Positions 46,666-53,902 are shown, counted from the first letter of the stretch. The stretch: 64,000 nt of DNA from Terriglobales bacterium (GCA_035567895.1 DATMPC010000091.1:62001-126000), one strand, 5' to 3'. Notes: generated from the letters alone by a model not told the origin. Numbers and translations are program-made.

Positions 46666-47943
46666 ATGCGTGTAATCGCCTTGAAATCTCTCGCGACGTT
46701 CCTCGTCGTCTCGACATCGACTCTGTGTTACGCCCAGTGCCAGTGGACGCAACAATTGATGACGGCGATTCAGCGACGCTATTCCACAAATGAAGAAGCG
46801 TGCAAGGCACTGCTCGCACCGACAGACCAGTTTCACGCTGCTCACGCCATCATGGAGACGCAATTCTTGAGCGGCCAGCCGATGGTGCAAGCTCCTAATT
46901 ACGAGAACTGGCTTCAGCAATATTCTTCGCGGTTCTTTGCTTTGGTAGGCCACGCAGATGAGAGCGAAGCCATACATTTCAAGAGAAGCACAGAGCCGAA
47001 CGCTTTTGCCACCGGGCAAAACGTCACACTGCACACGGGCATTATGCAGTGGTACATCGACCCGCTTAAAGAGCTTCAAGCTGTAGGTATGAACCCTCGG
47101 CAGGCCAACCAATATCTCGCATCAATTGCGGACTACAATCCGGGTCGGAATGGTCTAATCGCGGTCTTTGCTCACGAGACTGCACACAATGTGCTCGGTC
47201 ATCCTGATTATCGCCCTCTGGCACAAGCCTGCAATGACTACATCAACTCTGGTATCCGACAAATCAACGATTATCAGCAGTCCGTGGCGACCGGAAGAAA
47301 GTCTCGAATGGGGAATTTCTTCAGGAGTCTAGCAGCCGTATCCTCGGGCACCTTGCTAGCCAAACAGGAACAGCAACAAAAGGAGTCGGACGCGGACGAG
47401 CTTGGTGCTTGGTTGACATGGAAAACGACTGGCGACCCTTTTCTAATGGCAAAGTCGCTGCGTTGGCTTTCGCTTTATCCGGGCATTCTGCCGAATTCAC
47501 GTGGAGCGGCAGTTTCCGAAGTGCTGTGTTCAGACCATCCCGGCATGTTGGCGAGAGTTTCCCATGCTTCCTCTGTTGCAACTTCATTTCAATCAACCGG
47601 AGTGCCGCGTGCGACTCTAATGCAATTGCCGCAGGACGCAGTTCGTGCTCGCTTTATCAAATTCAAAGACTGGTATCCAGCGCGGGTCGCGTACATAGAA
47701 CGTCTGGCGAATGGCAACCTTTCTCCAGCCGAACGTGCGAAATCAATGTTTGTTGAGCTTGAGGCCAAGCCATCAGATGCCAACTTGCTAATCGATGGTA
47801 AGTCATTGTCGGTTCACAAGATTCGCACTCAACTGGCTCTGGGACCGCACGTTATCGCTGCCGAGTCTCGCGGCATTGTGAGGGAACAGGAGATAGTCGT
47901 TTTGGAAGGCGGTCCCAACAAGTTCAAGGTTGAGGCTAAGTAA
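46666..47943 (+). CDS. Exported M48-type metallopeptidase
   Basis: A 425-residue protein with a signal peptide (MRVIALKSLATFLVVSTSTL). The zinc site HETAHNVLGH (HExxH, about residue 176) is followed about 75 residues later by ESDADELGAWL, which supplies the third ligand as in family M48. There is no membrane segment after the signal, so a periplasmic soluble enzyme like BepA/LoiP is likely. The C-terminal about 100 residues form a small beta domain (LLIDGKSLSVHKIRTQLALG). An exported peptidase is unusual cargo for a phage-like element and may act on the envelope or on competing phage receptors. Confidence 0.85.
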   Translation: MRVIALKSLATFLVVSTSTLCYAQCQWTQQLMTAIQRRYSTNEEACKALLAPTDQFHAAHAIMETQFLSGQPMVQAPNYENWLQQYSSRFFALVGHADESEAIHFKRSTEPNAFATGQNVTLHTGIMQWYIDPLKELQAVGMNPRQANQYLASIADYNPGRNGLIAVFAHETAHNVLGHPDYRPLAQACNDYINSGIRQINDYQQSVATGRKSRMGNFFRSLAAVSSGTLLAKQEQQQKESDADELGAWLTWKTTGDPFLMAKSLRWLSLYPGILPNSRGAAVSEVLCSDHPGMLARVSHASSVATSFQSTGVPRATLMQLPQDAVRARFIKFKDWYPARVAYIERLANGNLSPAERAKSMFVELEAKPSDANLLIDGKSLSVHKIRTQLALGPHVIAAESRGIVREQEIVVLEGGPNKFKVEAK

Positions 47944-47960
47944 TCGTCATGAGACTCGGT

Positions 47961-48110
47961 GAAACCGCGTGACACACACACACAACTTGTGTTTCACGTC
48001 TGCACTGTTCCATTCCCATTATGGGACACTTCGGTAACTCCTAAGCATATTTCTGCATTGCGACGCTGTGCCCGTCGCGCTAATCTGCCACTAGCAATAC
48101 AAAACCAAAG
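47961..48110 (+). repeat. Element regulatory module, copy 2
   Basis: Same layout as 45267-45376. Block 1 is GAAACCGCGTGACACACACA... with GTGAAAC/GTTTCAC arms (47960-47997). Block 2 is TCTGCCACTAGCAATAC and AAAACCAAAG (48084-48110). It lies directly before the zinc-ribbon gene at 48132. Confidence 0.6.
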
Positions 48111-48131
48111 GGAACTAAGGGAACTAATCAA

Positions 48132-48404
48132 ATGTCAGCGACCGCATTTCCGACAGCGGGAAGTATCGAGCAAACCAACGTCATCGCGTTTCCAATCCAA
48201 TGCTCCTGCCCTGCGTGCGGCAGGGTATGCAGTGAAGACGACCTGAACGAATGCAACAGATGTGAAGAGAAGTTCTGCGCTCGCACTGGTTGCTCGATGT
48301 CGTGCCGCTGTACCCGCTTCGTCAAAGACTTCGTCATACCGGAAATGCAACGCCTGCAACCGTCGCTGTGGCGTCGTGTGCTCGACTATGTGAGGCACGT
48401 ATAA
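48132..48404 (+). CDS. Small multi-cysteine zinc-binding protein
   Basis: A 90-residue protein with nine or more Cys in its middle third, arranged as CSCPACGRVC, CNRCEEKFC and CSMSCRC. That is enough for two zinc sites of the treble-clef/RING-like kind. The C-terminal part is a helix (IPEMQRLQPSLWRRVLDYVR). No known family. The stop codon overlaps the start of the next gene (TAATG), so the two are translated together. A regulatory or RNA/DNA-binding role is likely. Confidence 0.65.
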   Translation: MSATAFPTAGSIEQTNVIAFPIQCSCPACGRVCSEDDLNECNRCEEKFCARTGCSMSCRCTRFVKDFVIPEMQRLQPSLWRRVLDYVRHV

Positions 48405-48766
48405 TGACAGCCCGCCACTTGTCGAAGGAGAACCCCAGCGTGAAGCAGCCGTTCGGAAAACCGGACACACCCGTCATCAGTCGCAGTGAGTGCGCGGCGA
48501 CCTTGCAACTCGTCGGGGTGATGTTGCAAAACGTCGTCACCCGTGGTGACTTGCCAGAACCCATCCTTGAACAGGTGCATGAGTTCGAGCAGTACATCGA
48601 ATCCCTGAAGCTGCGTTCGACCGATAGAGACTCTGAACGGGTGTACGCGGCCATCGGCACCGGACTGCTGCCCAGCTTTCCCGAAGCCGACCCAGCCGAT
48701 GCGGGTGAGTCGCTGATGAAGCTCATATCACTCGGAGCGAAGAAGCAACCGCAACGCGCAGCCTGA
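48404..48766 (+). CDS. Element protein of unknown function, 120 residues
   Basis: Starts at ATG 48404, overlapping the stop of the zinc-binding protein. Alpha-helical (CAATLQLVGVMLQNVVTRGD and PILEQVHEFEQYIESLKLRS), with no recognised motif. Probably works with its partner gene. A long non-coding stretch with origin-like features follows. Confidence 0.55.
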   Translation: MTARHLSKENPSVKQPFGKPDTPVISRSECAATLQLVGVMLQNVVTRGDLPEPILEQVHEFEQYIESLKLRSTDRDSERVYAAIGTGLLPSFPEADPADAGESLMKLISLGAKKQPQRAA

Positions 48767-48775
48767 GCAAGCCCC

Positions 48776-49025
48776 CGTGTACACGCGACCTTCACCGACT
48801 CAGGCGCACGCACGTGTGCAACTCAAAATTTCTGCATGATTTATGCAGAAAAGGCAACTCTATTTAAGGCGTCGCTCGATTTCGGTGACACTTCGGGTCG
48901 TCCGATGCGTCGGCGACGCCGTGGCGCGGCTGCAATGCGCGAGAACGGGGGTTACTCGCTCCGCGTACCCGTACGTGGAGTTAGCTGCCATGATTCGCAG
49001 CGGCTAACGAAGTGGCGTGTACACG
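48776..49025. repeat. Palindromes in the control region
   Basis: The perfect 10-bp palindrome CGTGTACACG occurs twice (48776-48785 and 49016-49025). A perfect 9-bp-arm inverted repeat, TTTCTGCAT-GATTT-ATGCAGAAA, lies at 48829-48851. They are candidate protein-binding sites within the 650-bp non-coding region ahead of the Rep-like gene. Confidence 0.6.
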
Positions 49026-49065
49026 GGCACCTGCTGCCAAACCCAAGCCTCTACGTTGATTTCAC

Positions 49066-49096
49066 TTGACAAATTCCCAAAACGGGAGTCTACTAT
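49066..49096 (+). promoter_or_regulatory. Element promoter with overlapping TTCCC..GGGAG operator
   Basis: TTGACA (49066-49071), 19-base spacer, TACTAT (49091-49096). The spacer holds ATTCCC-AAAAC-GGGAGT, an inverted repeat that could be a repressor site. Two further promoters with TTGACAA followed by TTCCCCC occur at 51177 and 51248. An inverted GCTTGGGTTT motif lies just upstream (49039-49048). Confidence 0.6.
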
Positions 49097-49112
49097 TAGT
49101 AGGTCGAATTAG

Positions 49113-49149
49113 CGAACGCATCCGTCAGTGGCGGGTGCGTTTCGTATTT
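49113..49149 (+). terminator. Terminator-like hairpin shortly after the promoter
   Basis: CGAACGCATCCG (49113-49124) pairs with CGGGTGCGTTTCG (49132-49144, one bulge), followed by TATTTT. It comes about ten bases after the expected transcript start, so it would make a very short RNA or act as an attenuator on the Rep-like gene 270 bases downstream. Confidence 0.5.
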
Positions 49150-49197
49150 TGGGGACATTGCCAAACCTAAGCAGGTTGGCATAGGCAAGAACGACGG

Positions 49198-49343
49198 GGT
49201 GCAGTATTTGACGAATCTCACTGCAATTTCTGCCTGATTCACGCGGTGCAATATTTGAAAGAAAAATGCCCATGCCATTGCACCCCAACGTCGATTATCC
49301 CCAGTATTGACGCGGGTTCCAGAACCAATGCATTCATTGCACC
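49198..49343. repeat. Iteron-like repeats, candidate replication origin
   Basis: GGTGCAGT (49198-49205) and GGTGCAAT (49245-49252), both followed by ATTTGA, are direct repeats 47 bases apart. ATTGCACC, their reverse complement, occurs at 49277-49284 and 49336-49343. The region is AT-richer than its surroundings and lies just upstream of the Rep/primase-like gene, where element origins are usual. Confidence 0.5.
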
Positions 49344-49414
49344 ATAGGTAGCAGTAATGCATGTACCCATGATGTGTACCTAGTTGTGAAAAGGAGTCGG
49401 TTACAGCCCAGCTT

Positions 49415-50563
49415 ATGCCTAGCAAGTTACTGCCATCGACCCTGTGGCCATACACAGCCACAGTTGCAGTACCAGCCTGCATTTTTGTTGATGGCACCCT
49501 GATTCTGTCTGCTTCCGAGCTAGCAGTCTACCTGCACCTGTGTCGCTTAGCGTCTACACCGCGTTCACAGTGCATGTTCGCGGCACCAGTGGCAGAAGTG
49601 AGCGCAACAACTGGCTACTGCGAGCGACAGGTGAAGTACGCACTGAAGGGACTACGCGAAAAGCGGTTCATCGAACACCTTGAAGACGACCAGAGAGCGG
49701 AGCGCGGAAGGTTCGAGTCTTGGTGGTATGCGATGCGTGACCCGGAAACAGGTGAAAGCCTCTGCCCAACGATGGGGAACAGGAGAAAGCACATCAACCT
49801 GAGAACTGTACTACATCGTTCTAAGCGGCCTTGGTTCTGTGTCCCAGAATGGGCAATCAGCAATTTGCTGCCGACGCTTAATGGAGCGGTGCTCTCGTTC
49901 TACGTTGCAACCCTGCAACTGGCCACGGTAGCACGCAATGACTCAATAACGGTGCCAGTGACTGAACTACGACGGTTGAGCGCGCTGTCACACAACACGT
50001 TCACGAGAGTAGTCGAGCAGTTAGGACAGCAAGACATCGGCCCCGGTATGCTGTGCGAACTCATGCGCTCAGGTCGAAGCATCACCGTGGAGCTTCGCGA
50101 CCCTGAGACGGGTTATCCGCTTGACTGGGAACCGTGGGCAGAAACAATCACGCAACAGCGGGCAGAACGCGGGTTCCGACCATATCCGCCTGAAGTGCTG
50201 CTCGACTTTGCCACGAGAGTATTACGTCGCGATATTGTCCCAGCGGCGAACGAAGAGTTTGCGACGCGCTGCCCATTCTGCGGAAACACGAAGCGTCGCC
50301 GACCGAACCTGAACCTGAACGTCACCAAAGGCGTCGCTGGGCTGTTCTACTGCCACGACTGCTACCGTGGCGGCACGCTGGTGCAGCTTGCGATGCAGCA
50401 CCTGAACATTACGAAGTTCGAAGCATTGAAACTGGTAGCTAAATCAGCACAGGAGATTCGAAGGAATGAGCAAATCGTCGAAGGCAGGGTATTTCATGGG
50501 CAAAGCAGTGCGCCAGCGGGCTGCGTTGAATCGACAGCGCGTGTTGACGGCCTTGGAGCGTGA
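49415..50563 (+). CDS. Rep/primase-like protein with CHC2-type zinc finger
   Basis: A 382-residue protein. Residues about 25-110 and 165-220 look like winged-helix modules (ILSASELAVYLHLCRLASTP; TTGYCERQVKYALKGLREK; VTELRRLSALSHNTFTRVV). Residues about 285-330 form a DnaG-type zinc-binding domain: CPFCGNTKRRRPNLN, then FYCHDCYRGGTLVQLAMQHL. No TOPRIM or helicase motifs follow, so it is a DNA-binding/zinc part of a primase or a replication initiator rather than a full primase. The place after an iteron-like region supports replication. ATG 49415; the AAGGAG upstream is rather far (18 bases). The product's end overlaps a small gene. Confidence 0.75.
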   Translation: MPSKLLPSTLWPYTATVAVPACIFVDGTLILSASELAVYLHLCRLASTPRSQCMFAAPVAEVSATTGYCERQVKYALKGLREKRFIEHLEDDQRAERGRFESWWYAMRDPETGESLCPTMGNRRKHINLRTVLHRSKRPWFCVPEWAISNLLPTLNGAVLSFYVATLQLATVARNDSITVPVTELRRLSALSHNTFTRVVEQLGQQDIGPGMLCELMRSGRSITVELRDPETGYPLDWEPWAETITQQRAERGFRPYPPEVLLDFATRVLRRDIVPAANEEFATRCPFCGNTKRRRPNLNLNVTKGVAGLFYCHDCYRGGTLVQLAMQHLNITKFEALKLVAKSAQEIRRNEQIVEGRVFHGQSSAPAGCVESTARVDGLGA

Positions 50564-50642
50564 GGAACAGCAGCGGGAACGGGAACTGAGAATACTTTCG
50601 ACAACAATCAAGGAGAAGCATGGGCAAGAAGAAGGTAATTGA
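50466..50642 (+). CDS. Small overlapping basic helical protein
   Basis: A 58-residue frame with ATG 50466 immediately behind GAAGGA. It overlaps the last 98 bases of the Rep-like gene in another frame and the first 23 bases of the next gene. The product is almost wholly one charged helix (AVRQRAALNRQRVLTALERE, EEQQRERELRILSTT). The chain of overlaps bridges two genes otherwise 56 bases apart, which supports translational coupling. Not certain. Confidence 0.45.
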   Translation: MSKSSKAGYFMGKAVRQRAALNRQRVLTALEREEQQRERELRILSTTIKEKHGQEEGN

Positions 50643-51180
50643 TGAGAGCAGGTCTTTATGGGAACAGTCCGACGACACGCTAGAGCGTTGGCCTACGCAC
50701 ATCATTAGCATCGACGGTGAGGAAGAGGACGATGGGGATGTCATGCTGCCGCATGAACAGAAGCACTACGAACGCTTGCTCGCTCAAGGGAAGAAGAAAG
50801 AAGCCACTGCTTATTACCAATCAGTTCAGAAGGCCATTACACAAGAGCAGGAACATCTGCAACGTGAGCTTAAGGCTCAGTCGAGCCAAGAGCTAGAACG
50901 CGAGCGGCAGGAAGCAGAGGCAGCATCCCTGCGGCTGAAGGCTATCACCGCGCAGAAGCGCAAAGCGAAAGACGAGAAGTGGGAAAAGAAGCAAACAAAG
51001 CTCAAGGCACGACCCAAGGTGTCGCACCGCAAGGTAGTAAAACCCGTTGTCATAGCATCGGGGGTCGATGCTGACGGCATTCGTCGCACCAAGCTCGCGC
51101 CTGTACCTGAGCAGAAGAAGCGGAAGGTGCGAATGCTGGAATACCACATTGAGGAATTGGTATTGGATGGAACCCCTTGA
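50620..51180 (+). CDS. Charged coiled-coil element protein
   Basis: A 186-residue protein. The N-terminal third is acidic (IISIDGEEEDDGDVM). The middle is a long charged coiled coil (residues about 45-125, QEHLQRELKAQSSQELERER; RKAKDEKWEKKQTKLKARPK). The C-terminal third is basic with short strands. No known family. ATG 50620 follows CAAGGAG. The stop codon TGA overlaps a TTGACA promoter box. Confidence 0.6.
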   Translation: MGKKKVIDESRSLWEQSDDTLERWPTHIISIDGEEEDDGDVMLPHEQKHYERLLAQGKKKEATAYYQSVQKAITQEQEHLQRELKAQSSQELERERQEAEAASLRLKAITAQKRKAKDEKWEKKQTKLKARPKVSHRKVVKPVVIASGVDADGIRRTKLAPVPEQKKRKVRMLEYHIEELVLDGTP

Positions 51181-51292
51181 CAAGGTTGTTCCCCCACATA
51201 ATGGGTGTAGAGAAAGAACCGTGCAGACCTTTGAGCGACTCAGCGTGTTGACAAATCCGTTCCCCCGCACAATGGAGTTGTAGAGGGAAATT
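51177..51292 (+). promoter_or_regulatory. Tandem promoter-like direct repeats
   Basis: Two related units: TTGACAAGGTTGTTCCCCCA (from 51177) and TTGACAAATCCGTTCCCCCG (from 51248), each followed by an AATGG and GTAGAG segment. They share TTGACAA plus TTCCCCC and are 71 bases apart. They resemble the promoter at 49066 and may answer to the same regulator. Confidence 0.55.
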
Positions 51293-51670
51293 GGGCTCGC
51301 GACGGTTCACGTCGCTCAACGACCTAGCAACACAAACATTGAAGTGACCAACGGCACCCGGCCCCGACACCGTGCCATGCTGCCCGGTTGGTCCCAGCGG
51401 CGTTGAGCTTCGCTCCGTCGCGTCCCGCCGTTCCTCGTGCTAGGACGGCGGGAAGTTTAACGTTGCGCGATGCTGCCGTGGTCGAAGACCCCACATAGAG
51501 CACGCGCACTGCCGCGCTTGGTGGTGGGCATCCGGCGCGGCAAAGTTTGCAGCGCACAGATGTGCGCTAGTTTTGCGGAGCTTTGCTGGCTTCGCTCTGG
51601 GGTGCATCTGTGGCTTCTCACGAGCCTTCATGCCGGATGCACCCAACCTTTATCTCAGAATGGAACACGA
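51293..51670 (+). ncRNA. Candidate structured non-coding RNA or leader
   Basis: About 380 GC-rich bases between the tandem promoters and the next gene, with no believable frame. Pairings visible: CCCGCCGT (51424-51431) with ACGGCGGG (51445-51452); GCATCCGGC (51528-51536) with GCCGGATGC (51632-51640); inside this, CAGATG (51557-51562) with CATCTG (51605-51610). Nested helices below a promoter pair suggest a folded RNA. I cannot assign it to a known class. Confidence 0.4.
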
Positions 51671-51991
51671 ATGAATAAGACTGCTAACCACCAACACAGG
51701 TTCGTAAAGTTTATTTCACTGCGTGGCGATGGCGATATGTCGCTCGGCTTCGAATGTGGCACGAGCGCGAAACAGGTGATGCCAGACGCCAACGACCAAC
51801 GCATCGTCACTGCGACGTGTTGCAACTGTGGTCACACCGTGACGTTTGACGCTGGACGGTTCCGGTGGCGACTGTGGTTGCTGCCGAAGCGACCTTTCAC
51901 CGTAGCACCCAAGCGAAGACCGCTGTTCCTATCGGAATGGGACGCACAATCGAGTACAGACCAGAGCAGTAACAATCAAATTTCAGAATAG
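51671..51991 (+). CDS. Small element protein with CxxC motif, 106 residues
   Basis: Starts at ATG 51671, behind GGAACACG. Strands and a CCNCGHTVTFDAGRFRW motif give one zinc-knuckle-like Cys pair. The C-terminus is basic then Ser/Gln-rich (SSTDQSSNNQISE). The frame upstream of the ATG runs through the structured region and was not used. Function unknown. Confidence 0.5.
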   Translation: MNKTANHQHRFVKFISLRGDGDMSLGFECGTSAKQVMPDANDQRIVTATCCNCGHTVTFDAGRFRWRLWLLPKRPFTVAPKRRPLFLSEWDAQSSTDQSSNNQISE

Positions 51992-52013
51992 GAAGAGAGG
52001 AAAAACACAACAA

Positions 52014-52292
52014 ATGAAACTAGAAGCAGCTATACGCGAGGTTCTACGAATCAGGCGACGTTCCATCGTGCAGTTCAGCGTCGCGCGCAAACCGGACGAT
52101 TCCGTTGCCCTTATATTGGTCGCCGATGGGAGCGAGTTCCACTTCCCCATCAAGGGCAATCGCATTGAGGATTGCAGTGGCAATGTGTACGGCAAGGCCG
52201 ATGAGTGGCAGAAGGTTGACTTTGACGCGGCCTGCGAGAGGAACAACGCTAAATACAATACCGCTCCGGTGAAGACCCGCAAAGCAAGCTAG
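52014..52292 (+). CDS. Small element protein, 92 residues
   Basis: ATG 52014 behind GGAAGAGAGGA. N-terminal basic helix (EAAIREVLRIRRRSIVQFSV) followed by beta strands (VALILVADGSEFHFPIKG) and a basic tail. No recognised family. Follows the CxxC protein by 22 bases, probably in one transcript. Confidence 0.55.
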   Translation: MKLEAAIREVLRIRRRSIVQFSVARKPDDSVALILVADGSEFHFPIKGNRIEDCSGNVYGKADEWQKVDFDAACERNNAKYNTAPVKTRKAS

Positions 52293-52316
52293 CTCTGCGA
52301 GTACCACGCAGCAGCA

Positions 52317-52568
52317 TCAGGGATTCGGCAGTCTCGGCACTCTTCCAATCCACCCGACAATCACCGCGAACATAACCAAGGCGGATACCCAAAATACCGG
52401 GCTAACGGCTGTCGAATAAAAATTCCACCAGAACATTGAACTCCCAGAGGTCTTCGTGGACGACACTTGGGAGAAAGTTCGGTAGAGGTACAGCCCCCAA
52501 TACAGCGTGATTACTACAACCATCCCCAAGTAAATTCCGGGGTAGTGTTTCACCATGTTCATGTTCAT
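52317..52568 (-). CDS. Small two-helix membrane protein, 83 residues
   Basis: Two membrane helices (YLGMVVVITLYWGLYLYRTF and FWVSALVMFAVIVGWIG) joined by a Ser/Thr-rich loop. Start at ATG 52568 behind AGGAGACA. Function unknown. It could be a holin-like or exclusion-type protein, but nothing specific supports that. Confidence 0.55.
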   Translation of the reverse strand: MNMNMVKHYPGIYLGMVVVITLYWGLYLYRTFSQVSSTKTSGSSMFWWNFYSTAVSPVFWVSALVMFAVIVGWIGRVPRLPNP

Positions 52569-52603
52569 GTTGTCTCCTGCTTGTCCTATTTTACGGCAGC
52601 TTG

Positions 52604-52654
52604 CAAGCAGCTTGGGTTTCCCAAAGCGGAACGCTGTAAGTCACTGAGCATCAT
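52604..52654 (+). repeat. 51-bp direct repeat, copy 1
   Basis: Matches 53017-53067 at 50 of 51 bases (begins CAAGCAGCTTGGGTTTCCC). It carries one GCTTGGGTTT motif and flanks, with its twin, the small membrane-protein gene at 52684-52938. Confidence 0.9.
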
Positions 52655-52683
52655 TGGGATACCGGGGGGGAAGAGTATTAGGT

Positions 52684-52938
52684 TTAGTGGGTGACGTACC
52701 AGAAAGCCCACAGGAGCCATCCGAGACACAATAAACCATAGACTCGCATCCATCGTCGATTCACTGGCGTGTTCTCGGTTTCTTTTTCGTTGACGCCCTG
52801 ACCCCATTCGCTGTATTGCCATCGTGTCTTGCGGTAGTTACATCTTTTTGCCCGAAGAGCCAAGCCCGGCGCAACTACACACAACGCTGACACAGCGAAG
52901 AAGGCACACCAGAACAACCAGCCAACTATCGACTTCAT
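52684..52938 (-). CDS. Small two-helix membrane protein, 84 residues
   Basis: Two hydrophobic helices (MKSIVGWLFWCAFFAVSALC... and VYGLLCLGWLLWAFWYV) around a polar, basic middle (RKTRWQYSEWGQGVNEKETE). Lies exactly between the two 51-bp direct repeats, so it may be a movable cassette. No family recognised. Confidence 0.5.
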   Translation of the reverse strand: MKSIVGWLFWCAFFAVSALCVVAPGLALRAKRCNYRKTRWQYSEWGQGVNEKETENTPVNRRWMRVYGLLCLGWLLWAFWYVTH

Positions 52939-52975
52939 AAGGCACGCAGCTAAGGATTAGAGCATTGCGAATCCA

Positions 52976-53206
52976 GCTTGGGTTTGCCGATGAACCTGCT
53001 TGGGTTTCAGCAATGCCAAGCAGCTTGGGTTTCCCAAAGCGGAACCCTGTAAGTCACTGAGCATCATAGACATACTAGGGGGCCTTCGCATCTTCCCACG
53101 GCATGTTTCCGCGACCGTTGGGCAGCAATAAAGTTAGTCGTGCAACCACAAAAACTTTCTTATGCCAACCTGCTTGGGTTTGGTATAGCCAACCTGCTTG
53201 GGTAAA
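52976..53206 (+). repeat. Cluster of GCTTGGGTTT motifs
   Basis: Exact copies at 52976, 52998, 53023 and 53173, and a variant (GCTTGGGTAA) at 53197, spaced 22-25 bases within groups. Further exact copies are at 52610, 55420 and inverted at 49039. The cluster sits upstream of the terminase-capsid gene block, so a binding site array for a regulator or packaging protein is likely. The 52939-53225 gap otherwise holds the second 51-bp repeat. Confidence 0.75.
53017..53067 (+). repeat. 51-bp direct repeat, copy 2
   Basis: Twin of 52604-52654 with one mismatch. It lies within the GCTTGGGTTT cluster ahead of the terminase-like gene. Confidence 0.9.
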
Positions 53207-53225
53207 TCCCAAGGAATTATTTCTT

Positions 53226-53603
53226 ATGCCCAGTCAACTCACCGAAAGTGAAAAGAAGCTACGCGGAACTCAACAGAAGTGCCGCATCCGTGCCCCACGT
53301 CCCGTCGCCAAGATTGAGGCAGACATCCGGCAGGCGGAAGCCGTACTCGGTCTGATGCAGGTCAATCTGAATCTGTGCATGGAGTCCATAGAACGCGACG
53401 GATTGTTCGTTGTGCTCGGCGCGCTGGATTCCAATGGCCAGTTAAAGGAGACGAAGCGACTGAACCCAGCCTTCCGCATTCAGGCGCAGGCGGTCAGCGC
53501 GATTAGGTCGGTCCAGAAGCAGCTTACCCTGCTTGACGACGAACTCGCGGCAGCGACGGCCCAGACCCAAGACGAAGTGAACGGGTGGTCAGACTTCCAA
53601 TGA
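53226..53603 (+). CDS. Probable P27-type phage terminase small subunit
   Basis: A 125-residue, mainly alpha-helical protein. The start LTESEKKLRGTQQKCR and the C-terminal NPAFRIQAQAVSAIRSVQKQ...LDDELA follow the order of P27 small terminases (an LxGTxRKxR-like opening, central helices, then NPxxxxxxxAxxxLxxLLxELGL). Small terminases recognise the packaging site on phage DNA. It starts the gene block leading to the capsid gene and lies directly behind the GCTTGGGTTT array, which might be its binding site. ATG 53226 is chosen; the longer frame upstream only translates the repeats. No large terminase is present. Confidence 0.55.
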   Translation: MPSQLTESEKKLRGTQQKCRIRAPRPVAKIEADIRQAEAVLGLMQVNLNLCMESIERDGLFVVLGALDSNGQLKETKRLNPAFRIQAQAVSAIRSVQKQLTLLDDELAAATAQTQDEVNGWSDFQ

Positions 53604-53902
53604 AGAAAGCCCTCGACTTCGACAAGCAGACGCCTGTTTCGAGGTTGGGCTGGACGCCGAGCTTCGACGTGCCAGACCCGGCTGACGGATGGTCAACGAA
53701 ACTCATCACCGACGACCCGACGTTGGTCGTGCGTGCCGTGCGTCGAACACGCGATGACAACGACAACGGTCGATGGAAGACCTACTACCTTCAGGTCGTC
53801 TCAAAGAAGGAATTGAAGCGGATGCGCGCAAGACTCAAGCGTGTCATCGAAAAGTCGAAGAAGGAAGAAATACGCAAGCTCGGCAGGAGAGTTTACTTCT
53901 GA
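53600..53902 (+). CDS. Small basic element protein, 100 residues
   Basis: ATG 53600 overlaps the stop of the terminase-like gene. N-terminal Pro/Asp-rich part (WTPSFDVPDPADGWSTKLIT), a central strand (WKTYYLQVVSKKEL), and a very basic helix at the end (KRMRARLKRVIEKSKKEEIR). Position next to a small terminase would suit a packaging accessory or DNA-binding protein. No family recognised. Confidence 0.6.
   Translation: MKKALDFDKQTPVSRLGWTPSFDVPDPADGWSTKLITDDPTLVVRAVRRTRDDNDNGRWKTYYLQVVSKKELKRMRARLKRVIEKSKKEEIRKLGRRVYF

Noticed and set aside
51422-51670. N-terminal extension of the CxxC protein through the structured region
   Set aside because: The region forms nested hairpins and the extension is Cys/Trp/Arg-rich nonsense; ATG 51671 is preferred.
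52976-53206. CRISPR-like short regular repeats
   Set aside because: Repeats are only about 10-12 bases, spacing varies, and no cas genes are near; better explained as binding sites.
53103-53225. N-terminal extension of the terminase-like gene
   Set aside because: It would translate the GCTTGGGTTT repeats twice (PAWVWYSQPAWV); the ATG at 53226 fits the family start.
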